Assembly (NCBI GenBank): GCA_023663635.1
Contig: JAMPHD010000015.1
Coordinates: forward strand, 1-59,245
Direction: 5' to 3'
DNA from: Acetatifactor muris
Lineage (GTDB): Bacteria > Bacillota > Clostridia > Lachnospirales > Lachnospiraceae
Length of the DNA: 59,245 bases
The notes below the pieces were generated by a model that saw nothing but the letters and a program-made list of their open reading frames with translations, had not been told where the DNA came from and ran no database searches. Shown here piece after piece: positions 34,852-42,914 of the stretch; positions within the stretch are counted from its first letter, which is position 1; every line of letters begins with the position of its first letter. A program made the translations under genes and the position numbers.

Positions 34852-37194
34852 ATGACTAATAAATTATACAAATTAATGAACTGGCCTCAGATCGAAGAGA
34901 TCATCTATTCCGAGTGCGACGATCCCCATGCGCTGCTCGGGCCCCACAAAGCCGGCCGCCGGACATTGGTGCAGGCGTTCTTTCCGGGCGCCAAAGCCGC
35001 TGAGATCCGTTTTGACGGCGTGGGCACGGGCGCGGCTGACGAGACGCTTTGGAAGAAAAATCTGAAGATGGAGTTGGCGGATGAGGACGGCTATTTTGCA
35101 GCGTTGGTTCCCGCCGGAAAATTACCCGCGTACACTTATCTGGTGACCGGGGAGGACGGACAAAAGAGCGAGTGGGGAGATCCCTACCGCTACGCTCCGG
35201 TGATCACGAAGGAGGACACGGAGAAATTCAAGGCGGGCATACACTATACCGTCTATGAGAAACTGGGAGCGCATCCCATGGAGATCGACGGCAGGGCAGG
35301 CGTACTCTTTGCCGTGTGGGCGCCCTCCGCCATGCGCGTCAGCGTGGTGGGCGACTTTAACCGGTGGGACGGCCGCATGCATCAGATGCGCAGGCTGTGG
35401 GATTCCGGCATTTTTGAACTGTTCATTCCCGGGGTGAAGAAGGGAGATATCTATAAATTTGAGTTAAAGACGGGAAACGGCGCCACTTATCTGAAGGCGG
35501 ACCCCTACGGCAACGCGGCGCAGCTCAGGCCGGAGAGCGCTTCGGTGGTGGCGGATCTGCGGGATTTTGCCTGGGAGGATGAGAAATTTATCGCGGGGCG
35601 CAAAGCGTTTCAGACCGGCAACGCGCCCATGAGCGTCTATGAGATGTATCTCGGGTCCTTTGCGGAGCCCTGTGAGGGAGAATACTATGCCAATTATCGG
35701 GAGATCGCGCCCAAGGTGATCGAATATGTGCAAAAGATGCATTATACCCATGTGGAGCTGCTGCCCGTGATGGAACATCCCTTGGACGGCTCCTGGGGCT
35801 ATCAGGTGATCGGGTATTACGCGCCCACCGCCCGTTATGGAAACCCCGAGGATTTCATGTATTTTGTAAACGAGCTGCACAAGGCGGGGATCGGCGTGAT
35901 CCTGGACTGGGTGCCGGCTCATTTTCCGAGAGACACCTACGGTCTGTCCAATTTTGACGGCACCTGCCTCTATGAGCACAGGGATCCCAGACAGGGATTT
36001 CACCCTCACTGGGGCACATTAATCTATAATTACGGGCGTCCGGAGGTGAGCAATTATCTGATCGCCAACGCGCTGTTCTGGGTGGAGAAATTCCACGCGG
36101 ACGGCATTCGCATGGACGCGGTGGCCAGTATGCTCTATTTGGACTACGGCAAGAACGACGGGGAGTGGGTGGCCAATATGTACGGCGGCAAGGAGAATCT
36201 TGAGGCCATCGAGATGATAAAGCATCTCAATTCCGTCATGAAGAAACGCAATCCCGGGGTGCTTTCCATCGCGGAGGAGAGTACGGCGTTTCCCAAGATC
36301 ACGGGCGATCTGAAGGAGGACGGCCTGGGATTTGACTTAAAGTGGAATATGGGCTTTATGAACGATTATCTGGATTATATCAAATACGATCCCTATTTCA
36401 GGAGCCATCATCATGGGGAGCTGACCTTCAGCATGATCTATGCGTACAGTGAGAAGTTCATGTTGGTGTTCTCCCACGATGAGGTAGTACACGGCAAGGG
36501 CACCATGGTGGCAAAGATGCCCGGCAGCCGTGAGGATAAGTTTGCGGCGCTGAGACTGACCTATGCCTATATGATGACCCATCCCGGCAAGAAGGCGCTG
36601 TTCATGGGACAGGATCTGGCGGAATTTGACGAGTGGAACGAGGGGCGGAGAGTGCAGTGGAATCTGCTCAATGTGCCGGAACATGCCGGCGTGGCGGAGC
36701 TTGTCAAAGACCTGAACCAAATGTACCGCAGTTATCCCGCGCTGTCCCAATTGGACGACAGTCCGGAAGGGTTTGAGTGGATCAACAATATCTCCGCAAA
36801 CGACTGCTACCTGACCTATCTGCGCAAGTCCGGTGAGCCGGAGGAGATGCTGTTGGTGGTGGCGAACTTCTCCGGCGTGGAGCGGGAGATCACCACGGGA
36901 GTGCCCTATGAGGGCAAATATAAGGAGATCTTCAACACGGATGCCAAGAAGTACGGGGGCAGCGGTGTGGTGAACAGCCGCGCCAAGGCCGCGACGGACA
37001 CGGAGTGGGACGACAGGAGACAGTCCGTCACCGTGAAACTGGCAGCGCAGTCACTGAGCATTCTGCAGTTTGTGCCCTACACGGAGGAGGAACTGAAGAA
37101 GGTGATCGAGGAGCGCATCCGCAAGAATACGCCCATAAAGAAGAATTCTAATAAGAAGGGGACCGGGCGTAAGAGAGAGGAGCGCGGCGAATGA
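34852..37194 (+). CDS. glgB: 1,4-alpha-glucan branching enzyme
   Basis: 780 residues. Introduces alpha-1,6 branches into glycogen. N-terminal CBM48-type domains (VFAVWAPSAMRVSVVGDFNRW), then a GH13 barrel with all catalytic residues intact: nucleophile Asp in DGIRMDAVASML, acid/base Glu in LSIAEEST and HD in FSHDEVVHGK. This contrasts with the degenerate GH13 protein at 7502-9514. Lys/Arg-rich tail of about 25 residues. Start at 34852 after GAGAGGAG; the open frame to 34792 is within the DUF1015 gene. Confidence 0.95.
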   Translation: MTNKLYKLMNWPQIEEIIYSECDDPHALLGPHKAGRRTLVQAFFPGAKAAEIRFDGVGTGAADETLWKKNLKMELADEDGYFAALVPAGKLPAYTYLVTGEDGQKSEWGDPYRYAPVITKEDTEKFKAGIHYTVYEKLGAHPMEIDGRAGVLFAVWAPSAMRVSVVGDFNRWDGRMHQMRRLWDSGIFELFIPGVKKGDIYKFELKTGNGATYLKADPYGNAAQLRPESASVVADLRDFAWEDEKFIAGRKAFQTGNAPMSVYEMYLGSFAEPCEGEYYANYREIAPKVIEYVQKMHYTHVELLPVMEHPLDGSWGYQVIGYYAPTARYGNPEDFMYFVNELHKAGIGVILDWVPAHFPRDTYGLSNFDGTCLYEHRDPRQGFHPHWGTLIYNYGRPEVSNYLIANALFWVEKFHADGIRMDAVASMLYLDYGKNDGEWVANMYGGKENLEAIEMIKHLNSVMKKRNPGVLSIAEESTAFPKITGDLKEDGLGFDLKWNMGFMNDYLDYIKYDPYFRSHHHGELTFSMIYAYSEKFMLVFSHDEVVHGKGTMVAKMPGSREDKFAALRLTYAYMMTHPGKKALFMGQDLAEFDEWNEGRRVQWNLLNVPEHAGVAELVKDLNQMYRSYPALSQLDDSPEGFEWINNISANDCYLTYLRKSGEPEEMLLVVANFSGVEREITTGVPYEGKYKEIFNTDAKKYGGSGVVNSRAKAATDTEWDDRRQSVTVKLAAQSLSILQFVPYTEEELKKVIEERIRKNTPIKKNSNKKGTGRKREERGE

Positions 37195-38033
37195 GTCTGT
37201 TTACATTCAAGGCGAACGGGGCGTTGTGGGAACCTGTGTTTCAAAAGATCATGGACCGGGCTTTGAATCTCGGGGGCCGCATTTTGTTTGCCGTCATTGG
37301 ATTTGCCATCGGCGTGCAGCTGATCAAATTCGTGAGGAGACTGGTGCGAAAGGCCATGGACCGCGCCAAGGCGGACGTGGGCGTCAAACAGTTCGCGGAT
37401 TCCTTCCTGAAGGCGGCGCTGTATGTGGTCCTGGCGTTTATGATCGCGGCCTCCTTCGGAGTGGACGCGGCGAGTATCGTGGCTCTTCTCGGCAGCGCCG
37501 GCGTGGCCATCGGCCTTGCGGTGCAGGGGAGTCTGTCCAATCTGGCCGGCGGCGTGCTGATCCTGATGCTGAAACCTTTCAAAGTGGGGGACTATATCGT
37601 GGAGGGTTCCACGGGCAAGGAGGGCGAGGTGAGGGAGATCCAGATCTTCTACACCAAGCTGGTGACTCCGGACAACAGGGAGGTCATTTTGCCCAATGGC
37701 GCTCTGGCCAACAACAGCATCATCAATGTGACCTCCGGGCTCTGCCGCAGGGCGGATGTGCGGGTGAGCATCGCCTATAACGCGGATCTGAGGAAAGCAA
37801 AGGAAGAACTGCTCAAGATGCTCACGGCGGACGCAAAAATCCTCAAGGACAGAGAGATGAGGGTGTTCGTGGAGGAGTTGGGGGATTCGGGAGTGGTTTT
37901 GAATGTGCGCTGTTGGTTTGCCAACGAGGACTATTGGGAGGGCAAATGGCGCGTCACCGAGAACTGCAAATATGTCTTGGACGAGGCGGGGATCGAGATC
38001 CCGTTTCCGCAGATGGATGTGCATATGCGGTGA
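37191..38033 (+). CDS. mscS: small-conductance mechanosensitive channel (MscS family)
   Basis: 280 residues. Three membrane helices at about residues 20-115. The third has the Gly/Ala-rich MscS pore pattern (VALLGSAGVAIGLAVQGSLSNLAGG). A beta domain (PFKVGDYIVEGSTGKEGEV) and a C-terminal vestibule follow. Releases solutes on hypo-osmotic shock. Overlaps glgB by four bases (ATGA), so the two are translationally coupled. Confidence 0.93.
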   Translation: MSLFTFKANGALWEPVFQKIMDRALNLGGRILFAVIGFAIGVQLIKFVRRLVRKAMDRAKADVGVKQFADSFLKAALYVVLAFMIAASFGVDAASIVALLGSAGVAIGLAVQGSLSNLAGGVLILMLKPFKVGDYIVEGSTGKEGEVREIQIFYTKLVTPDNREVILPNGALANNSIINVTSGLCRRADVRVSIAYNADLRKAKEELLKMLTADAKILKDREMRVFVEELGDSGVVLNVRCWFANEDYWEGKWRVTENCKYVLDEAGIEIPFPQMDVHMR

Positions 38034-38049
38034 GGGATGGAGGACTGTA

Positions 38050-38111
38050 TTTTTCACGGATATTCGGAAAGGGGCACCGGCGGAGCGTAGTCCGGGAATA
38101 CTCGCGAAAAA
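38050..38111. repeat. long imperfect hairpin downstream of mscS
   Basis: Arms 38050-38067 (TTTTTCACGGATATTCGG) and 38092-38111 (CCGGGAATACTCGCGAAAAA) pair over about 17 positions around a GC-rich 24-base loop. No T-run follows. It could be a processing or termination structure or an intergenic repeat. Confidence 0.45.
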
Positions 38112-38193
38112 TGTAAATTGGGAAAATCACAAAAATAAAATCCTGCATAAATCCTACAAAAATAAAGTTTCGGAAACAAAATAAAATTCTATG

Positions 38194-38222
38194 TTGCAAA
38201 ATTACGGATAACCCAGTATAAT
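38194..38222 (+). promoter_or_regulatory. tRNA-Thr promoter
   Basis: TTGCAA, 17 bases, perfect TATAAT at 38217-38222, 33 bases before the tRNA. Confidence 0.75.
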
Positions 38223-38255
38223 ATACTTTGTCGGTTGCGTTTGGCATACCGAGAT

Positions 38256-38328
38256 GCTGAAATAGCTCAGTTGGTAGAGCACTTCACTCGTAATGAAGGG
38301 GTCGTGGGTTCGAGTCCCATTTTCAGCT
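38256..38328 (+). tRNA. tRNA-Thr (anticodon CGT)
   Basis: 73-base cloverleaf. Acceptor GCTGAAA pairs with TTTCAGC; D arm GCTCAGTTGGTAGAGC; anticodon stem CTTCA/TGAAG with loop CTCGTAA (anticodon 38289-38291); T arm GTGGG-TTCGAGT-CCCAT. CCA is not encoded. It reads ACG threonine codons. It has its own promoter and terminator and stands alone. Confidence 0.95.
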
Positions 38329-38344
38329 CGATCTGTTATGTAGG

Positions 38345-38378
38345 TTCCCGCGGACGGTTGCGTCAGCGGGAATTTTTT
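38345..38378 (+). terminator. terminator after tRNA-Thr
   Basis: TTCCCGC (38345-38351) pairs with GCGGGAA (38366-38372), followed by six T. Confidence 0.8.
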
Positions 38379-38385
38379 AACAACG

Positions 38386-38408
38386 GGCAGCACGCTCCGC
38401 GTGCCGCC
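38386..38408 (-). terminator. possible terminator of the minus-strand ABC pair
   Basis: GGCAGCACG and CGTGCCGCC form a 9-base stem with one mismatch, 40 bases past the permease stop. The downstream minus-strand sequence is only GTTGTT, so it is weak. Confidence 0.35.
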
Positions 38409-38448
38409 TGTCGCGTTCGGCTCGGAACTTTCAATCGGAAATTTTGGT

Positions 38449-39273
38449 TTAGAGCCGCATTTTTTTGCGGATATGATGCTCGATCATCTGGATCCCCTTG
38501 TAGAATCCCATGGCGATCACACACAACAGCAGGACATTCAGAATGACCAGATTGAGTTGGAAGACCTGGGAGCCGTAGATGATCAGATATCCCAGACCTC
38601 TTCTGGCCGCCAGGAATTCGCCGATGATGACACCCACCAGCGCCAGACCGATATTGACCTTGGTGGTGCTGAGGAGTAGCGGTACGGAGGCGGGGAGCAC
38701 CACCTTGCGAAATACATCCCGTTTGCTGCCGCCCAAGGTATAGATCAGGGTGATCTTCTCAGGATCGCATTGCTTGAATGCCGTGTAGAAACTGATGATG
38801 GAGCCGAACACCGCCACGGAGATGCCCGCGACGATGATGGTCTTGGTGCCGGTGCCCAGCCAGACGATAAAGAGCGGCGCCAGAGCGGATTTGGGCAGGC
38901 TGTTGAGGATCACCAGATAGGGCTCCAGGATCTCGGAGAGCCTTGTGGAATACCAGAGCACGGTGGCAGTCACAAGGCTTGCGATGAACACCAACAGGAA
39001 ACTGAGCAGCGTCTCAAAGAGAGTGATGCCCACATGGCCGAAGATACTGTAATCCAGACACATTTCCCACAGCAGTGCGATCACTTTGCTCGGACTGGAG
39101 AAAAAGAAACTGTCGATCAGCCCGGTGCGGGCGCTCATTTCCCATACAATCAAAAAAAGCACCAATAGGAGCAGGCGCATACATGCAATCTGACGATGAT
39201 GCCTATGATGCTGTCTCATGAAAAGCTCCTGCGCTGTCGGCTCGGCGCGGGAGGCGCTATTCGTTCTCTTCAT
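38449..39273 (-). CDS. TauC/SsuC-type ABC transporter permease
   Basis: 274 residues with about six helices. The EAA-like loop ITLIYTLGGSKRDVFRKVVLP and RGLGYLIIYGSQVF are typical of permeases for nitrate, sulfonate, taurine or thiamine-precursor importers. It overlaps its ATPase gene by 17 bases and has a GGAGGAG ribosome site. The substrate cannot be told from the permease alone, and no binding-protein gene is adjacent. Confidence 0.88.
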   Translation of the reverse strand: MKRTNSASRAEPTAQELFMRQHHRHHRQIACMRLLLLVLFLIVWEMSARTGLIDSFFFSSPSKVIALLWEMCLDYSIFGHVGITLFETLLSFLLVFIASLVTATVLWYSTRLSEILEPYLVILNSLPKSALAPLFIVWLGTGTKTIIVAGISVAVFGSIISFYTAFKQCDPEKITLIYTLGGSKRDVFRKVVLPASVPLLLSTTKVNIGLALVGVIIGEFLAARRGLGYLIIYGSQVFQLNLVILNVLLLCVIAMGFYKGIQMIEHHIRKKMRL

Positions 39274-40036
39274 CTTTGATCTCCTCCCATAAAAGATTAA
39301 AATAGCTGCTGAATTCCGGAGCGTTTCTGGCCGCCAGAGGCGAGTCGTCCGCGAGAGTCAGGTGAATGGGGATTTCCCGTTTTACCGTGGCCGGCCGTCT
39401 GCTCAGCACGATGACGCGGTCCGCCAGTGAGATGGCCTCAGACAGATCATGGGTGATCAGGATCACGGTCTTGCCGGTCCGGCGGATGAGTCTGCAGATG
39501 TCTGCGGACACGGAGAGACGCGTTTGGTAATCCAGAGCGCTGAAAGGCTCATCCAGAAGCAACAGCTGCGGGTCCAGCGCAAGGGTGCGTATCAGGGCGG
39601 CTCGCTGTTTCATGCCGCCGGAGAGTTCGCCGGGGCGCTTGTCGCTAAACTGCTCCAGATCGTAATCCCGCAGGAGCCGGTTGACATAGTCCAAGCGCTC
39701 TTTTGTGAGCATGTGATTGATCTCAAGGCCGAGGATCACGTTTCGGTAGACGCTGCGCCATTCAAAGAGATGATCGCGCTGCAGCATATAGCCCACCCGC
39801 GGATAGCGCAGGGAACCGTCCGGATTGTTCACGATAATGGTGCCGGATTCCGGGGAGAGCAGGCCCGCGATGATGGACAGCAGCGTGGATTTGCCGCAGC
39901 CGCTGGAGCCCACCACCGCCACAAACTCGCCCTCCTTTACGCCGAAGGACAGATCCTTTAGCACAGGGGTCTCGCCGTGCAGAGTGTGATAGGAATAATT
40001 GATATTCTGAAGCCGGAGCATATATTGGTTTGGCAT
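39257..40036 (-). CDS. TauB/SsuB-type ABC transporter ATP-binding protein
   Basis: 259 residues. Walker A GSSGCGKST, signature LSGGMKQRAALIRTLA, Walker B LLLLDEPFSALDYQTR and switch His in ILITHDLSEA. Pairs with the overlapping permease. Start at 40036 has AGAAAGG upstream; the next Met (residue 6) is an alternative. Confidence 0.9.
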   Translation of the reverse strand: MPNQYMLRLQNINYSYHTLHGETPVLKDLSFGVKEGEFVAVVGSSGCGKSTLLSIIAGLLSPESGTIIVNNPDGSLRYPRVGYMLQRDHLFEWRSVYRNVILGLEINHMLTKERLDYVNRLLRDYDLEQFSDKRPGELSGGMKQRAALIRTLALDPQLLLLDEPFSALDYQTRLSVSADICRLIRRTGKTVILITHDLSEAISLADRVIVLSRRPATVKREIPIHLTLADDSPLAARNAPEFSSYFNLLWEEIKDEENE

Positions 40037-40111
40037 ACACAGACCTTTCTTCGCATAAAATGTGATTTACTGTATTGTATGAGCGCAAAATCAAAAAGGT
40101 GTATGCGGCGT

Positions 40112-40167
40112 GAAATCCGAAAAAGACGCGCTGCCGGACGAAATCCGGAAAAGATGCGCTGCCCGGC
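40112..40167. repeat. 28-base tandem duplication upstream of argH
   Basis: Two head-to-tail copies (40112-40139 and 40140-40167) matching at 24 of 28 bases, each GAAATCCG…GCGCTGCC. The 280-base gap 40037-40316 otherwise holds the argH promoter and leader. Confidence 0.7.
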
Positions 40168-40196
40168 TTGCATTCGGGCACACTTTATGTTAAAAT
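40168..40196 (+). promoter_or_regulatory. argH promoter
   Basis: TTGCAT, 17 bases, TAAAAT at 40191-40196. This gives a leader of about 115 bases containing a GCGAC/GTCGC hairpin near 40287-40298. Confidence 0.55.
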
Positions 40197-40316
40197 TAAA
40201 TTTAATTATTTTGACTGTAGGAGCGAAAACAGCCGGCCCGGATGGCAGACGGGAAATTGCCTTCGCGAATTTCTCATCGCCTCTTCGCGACAAGTCGCTC
40301 GGAAATGAGGATTGAT

Positions 40317-41723
40317 ATGGCACAGTTATGGGGAGGGCGCTTTACCAAGGAGACGGACAATCAGGTCTATGCGTTCAATGCCTCCATTTGTTTTGACAGG
40401 AGATTGTACCAAGAGGACATTACGGGCAGCATTGTCCACGCGACGATGTTAGGCAGGCAGGGGATCATCACCCCGGATGAGAAACAGGCTATTTTGGACG
40501 GACTCTGCTCCATACGGGAGGATCTGGAGCAGGGTAAGTTGGAGATTGACGAGAGCTGCGAGGACATTCACAGCTTTATTGAGGCGGAGTTGACCGACCG
40601 CATCGGGGACGCGGGGAAGAAACTTCACACCGGAAGGAGCCGCAACGATCAGGTGGCGCTTGACATGAGGATGTATACCAGACTGCAGGTATGTCTTGTG
40701 GATGCTCTGTTGAAAGAACTGCTTGAGACCATCTTAAAGACCATGGAGGAGAATATGGAGACCTATATGCCCGGATTCACCCATCTGCAGAAGGCGCAGC
40801 CCATCACCTTGGCTCATCACTACGGCGCGTACTTCGAGATGTTCAAGCGGGACAGACTCCGCATGTATGATATCTGCAAGCGCATGAATTATTGTCCGTT
40901 GGGGGCGGGGGCATTGGCCGGGACCACCTATCCGTTGGACCGGGAATATACGGCGCAGCTGTTGGGGTTTGACGGCCCCACGCTCAACAGCATGGATTCC
41001 GTCTCCGACAGGGACTATCTGATCGAGTTTCTGGCGGCGCTCGCCACGGTGATGATGCATCTGAGCAGATTTTCGGAGGAGATCATCATCTGGAATTCCA
41101 ATGAGTACAGGTTTGTGGAGATCGACGACGCGTTTTCCACCGGAAGCAGCATCATGCCCCAGAAGAAAAATCCCGATATCGCGGAGTTGGTGAGAGGGAA
41201 GACCGGGCGTGTCTACGGCGCGCTGATGAGTCTGCTCACCACCATGAAGGGCTTGCCTTTGGCCTACAACAAGGATATGCAGGAGGACAAAGAGGTGGCC
41301 TTTGACGCCTTTGACACGGTAAAGGATTGTATCACGCTCTTTACGGGTATGTTGTCCACCATGAAATTCAGGAAGGACCGCATGGCGGCCAGCGCCATGA
41401 ACGGCTTTACCAATGCCACGGACGCGGCGGATTATCTGGTGGGAAAGGGAGTGCCTTTCAGGGATGCCCACGGCATCATCGGCAGACTGGTGCTCTATTG
41501 CATAGATCATGACACTTCCATCGACGCGCTCTCTTTGGAGGAACTGCGCTCCATCAGCGATAAATTCGAGGAGGATGTGTATGACGCCGTCTCCCTCAAG
41601 ACCTGTGTGGAGAAAAGGCTGACCGTCGGCGCCCCGGGGCCGGAGGCGATGCGGAAGGTGATCGCGCTCCACAGGGCATATCTGGCGGAGGAGGAAGATT
41701 GGTTCCCGGACCGGGAACAATAG
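40317..41723 (+). CDS. argH: argininosuccinate lyase
   Basis: 468 residues. Splits argininosuccinate to arginine and fumarate, the last step of arginine synthesis. Fumarase-superfamily signature [12 protein letters not shown], plus [15 protein letters not shown] and [16 protein letters not shown]. Start MAQLWGGRF with GAGGATT upstream; the frame is open to 40242 without a ribosome site. argG is not adjacent. Confidence 0.96.
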   Translation: MAQLWGGRFTKETDNQVYAFNASICFDRRLYQEDITGSIVHATMLGRQGIITPDEKQAILDGLCSIREDLEQGKLEIDESCEDIHSFIEAELTDRIGDAGKKLHTGRSRNDQVALDMRMYTRLQVCLVDALLKELLETILKTMEENMETYMPGFTHLQKAQPITLAHHYGAYFEMFKRDRLRMYDICKRMNYCPLGAGALAGTTYPLDREYTAQLLGFDGPTLNSMDSVSDRDYLIEFLAALATVMMHLSRFSEEIIIWNSNEYRFVEIDDAFSTGSSIMPQKKNPDIAELVRGKTGRVYGALMSLLTTMKGLPLAYNKDMQEDKEVAFDAFDTVKDCITLFTGMLSTMKFRKDRMAASAMNGFTNATDAADYLVGKGVPFRDAHGIIGRLVLYCIDHDTSIDALSLEELRSISDKFEEDVYDAVSLKTCVEKRLTVGAPGPEAMRKVIALHRAYLAEEEDWFPDREQ

Positions 41724-41793
41724 ACGGCAGATCACGGTTTAAAAATCATATTCAAAAAACAGATCACAATCAGATCAAATGAGGAGGCATAGG

Positions 41794-42879
41794 ATGAGCG
41801 AGAAATTAAAAGTCGGAATTTTAGGCGGAACAGGCATGGTGGGGCAGAGATTTATCTCCCTTTTGGAGAATCATCCCTGGTTTGAGGTGACCACCATCGC
41901 GGCGAGTCCCCGCTCCGCGGGCAAGACCTACGAGGAGGCAGTGGGAGGCCGTTGGAAGATGGATACGCCCATGCCGGAGGCCGTGAAGAAACTGGTGGTC
42001 ATGAATGTCAACGAGGTGGAGAAAGTGGCCGCGGGGGTGGATTTTGTGTTCAGCGCCGTGGATATGACCAAGGAGGAGATCAAGAAGATCGAGGAGGACT
42101 ACGCGAGGACGGAGACGCCCGTGGTGTCCAACAACAGCGCGCACCGTTGGACGCCGGACGTGCCCATGGTGATCCCGGAGATCAATCCGGAGCATATGCA
42201 GGTGATCGAGTTCCAGAAGAAACGCCTCGGCACCACCAGAGGCTTTGTGGCCGTAAAACCCAACTGTTCCATCCAGAGCTACGCGCCGGTCCTCACCGCG
42301 TGGAAGGAGTTTGAGCCCTATGAGGTGGTGGCCACCACCTATCAGGCGATCTCCGGCGCCGGCAAGACCTTTAAGGACTGGCCCGAGATGGAGGGCAATA
42401 TCATTCCCTATATCGGCGGCGAGGAGGAGAAGAGCGAGAAGGAGCCTCTGCGCATCTGGGGCAAGTTGGAGGACGGCGTGATCAAACCGGCACAGAGCCC
42501 CGTGATCACCTGTCAGTGTATCCGTGTGCCCGTGTTGAACGGACATACCGCCGCGGTGTTTGTGAAATTTCGCAAGAAACCCACCAAGGAACAGCTCGTC
42601 GAAAAGCTGCTCGCATTCTCCGGAGAACCGCAGCGACTGGGACTGCCCGGCGCGCCCAAGCAGTTTATCCGGTACATGGAGGAGGACAACAGACCGCAGG
42701 TGGCGTTGGATGTGGACTATGAGAACGGCATGGGCATCAGCGTGGGACGTCTGCGCGAGGATACGGTTTACGATTGGAAGTTTGTGGGACTGTCTCATAA
42801 TACCGTCCGCGGCGCGGCCGGGGGAGCGGTGCTCTGCGCGGAGCTGTTGAAGGCGCAGGGATATATCACCAAAAAATAA
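41794..42879 (+). CDS. asd: aspartate-semialdehyde dehydrogenase (archaeal/fungal-type branch)
   Basis: 361 residues. Reduces aspartyl phosphate to the semialdehyde, the branch point to Lys, Met and Thr and to diaminopimelate. NADP-binding VGILGGTGMVGQRFI, catalytic Cys in KPNCSIQSY and His in CIRVPVLNGHTAAVFV. PNCSIQ and the overall sequence fit the branch first described in archaea and fungi rather than the classic bacterial form. Start at 41794 after GAGGAGG. Confidence 0.92.
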   Translation: MSEKLKVGILGGTGMVGQRFISLLENHPWFEVTTIAASPRSAGKTYEEAVGGRWKMDTPMPEAVKKLVVMNVNEVEKVAAGVDFVFSAVDMTKEEIKKIEEDYARTETPVVSNNSAHRWTPDVPMVIPEINPEHMQVIEFQKKRLGTTRGFVAVKPNCSIQSYAPVLTAWKEFEPYEVVATTYQAISGAGKTFKDWPEMEGNIIPYIGGEEEKSEKEPLRIWGKLEDGVIKPAQSPVITCQCIRVPVLNGHTAAVFVKFRKKPTKEQLVEKLLAFSGEPQRLGLPGAPKQFIRYMEEDNRPQVALDVDYENGMGISVGRLREDTVYDWKFVGLSHNTVRGAAGGAVLCAELLKAQGYITKK

Positions 42880-42914
42880 CAAGGACATAGTTGATAAATT
42901 CCGGGGGATCCTGT

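Noticed and set aside
38256..38328. tRNA-Thr as an element attachment site
   Set aside because: No integrase or duplicated tRNA 3' end beside it; the integrase lies 16 kb away.
38235..38546. 103-residue frame across tRNA-Thr
   Set aside because: The region is a clear tRNA with promoter and terminator; the frame is chance.
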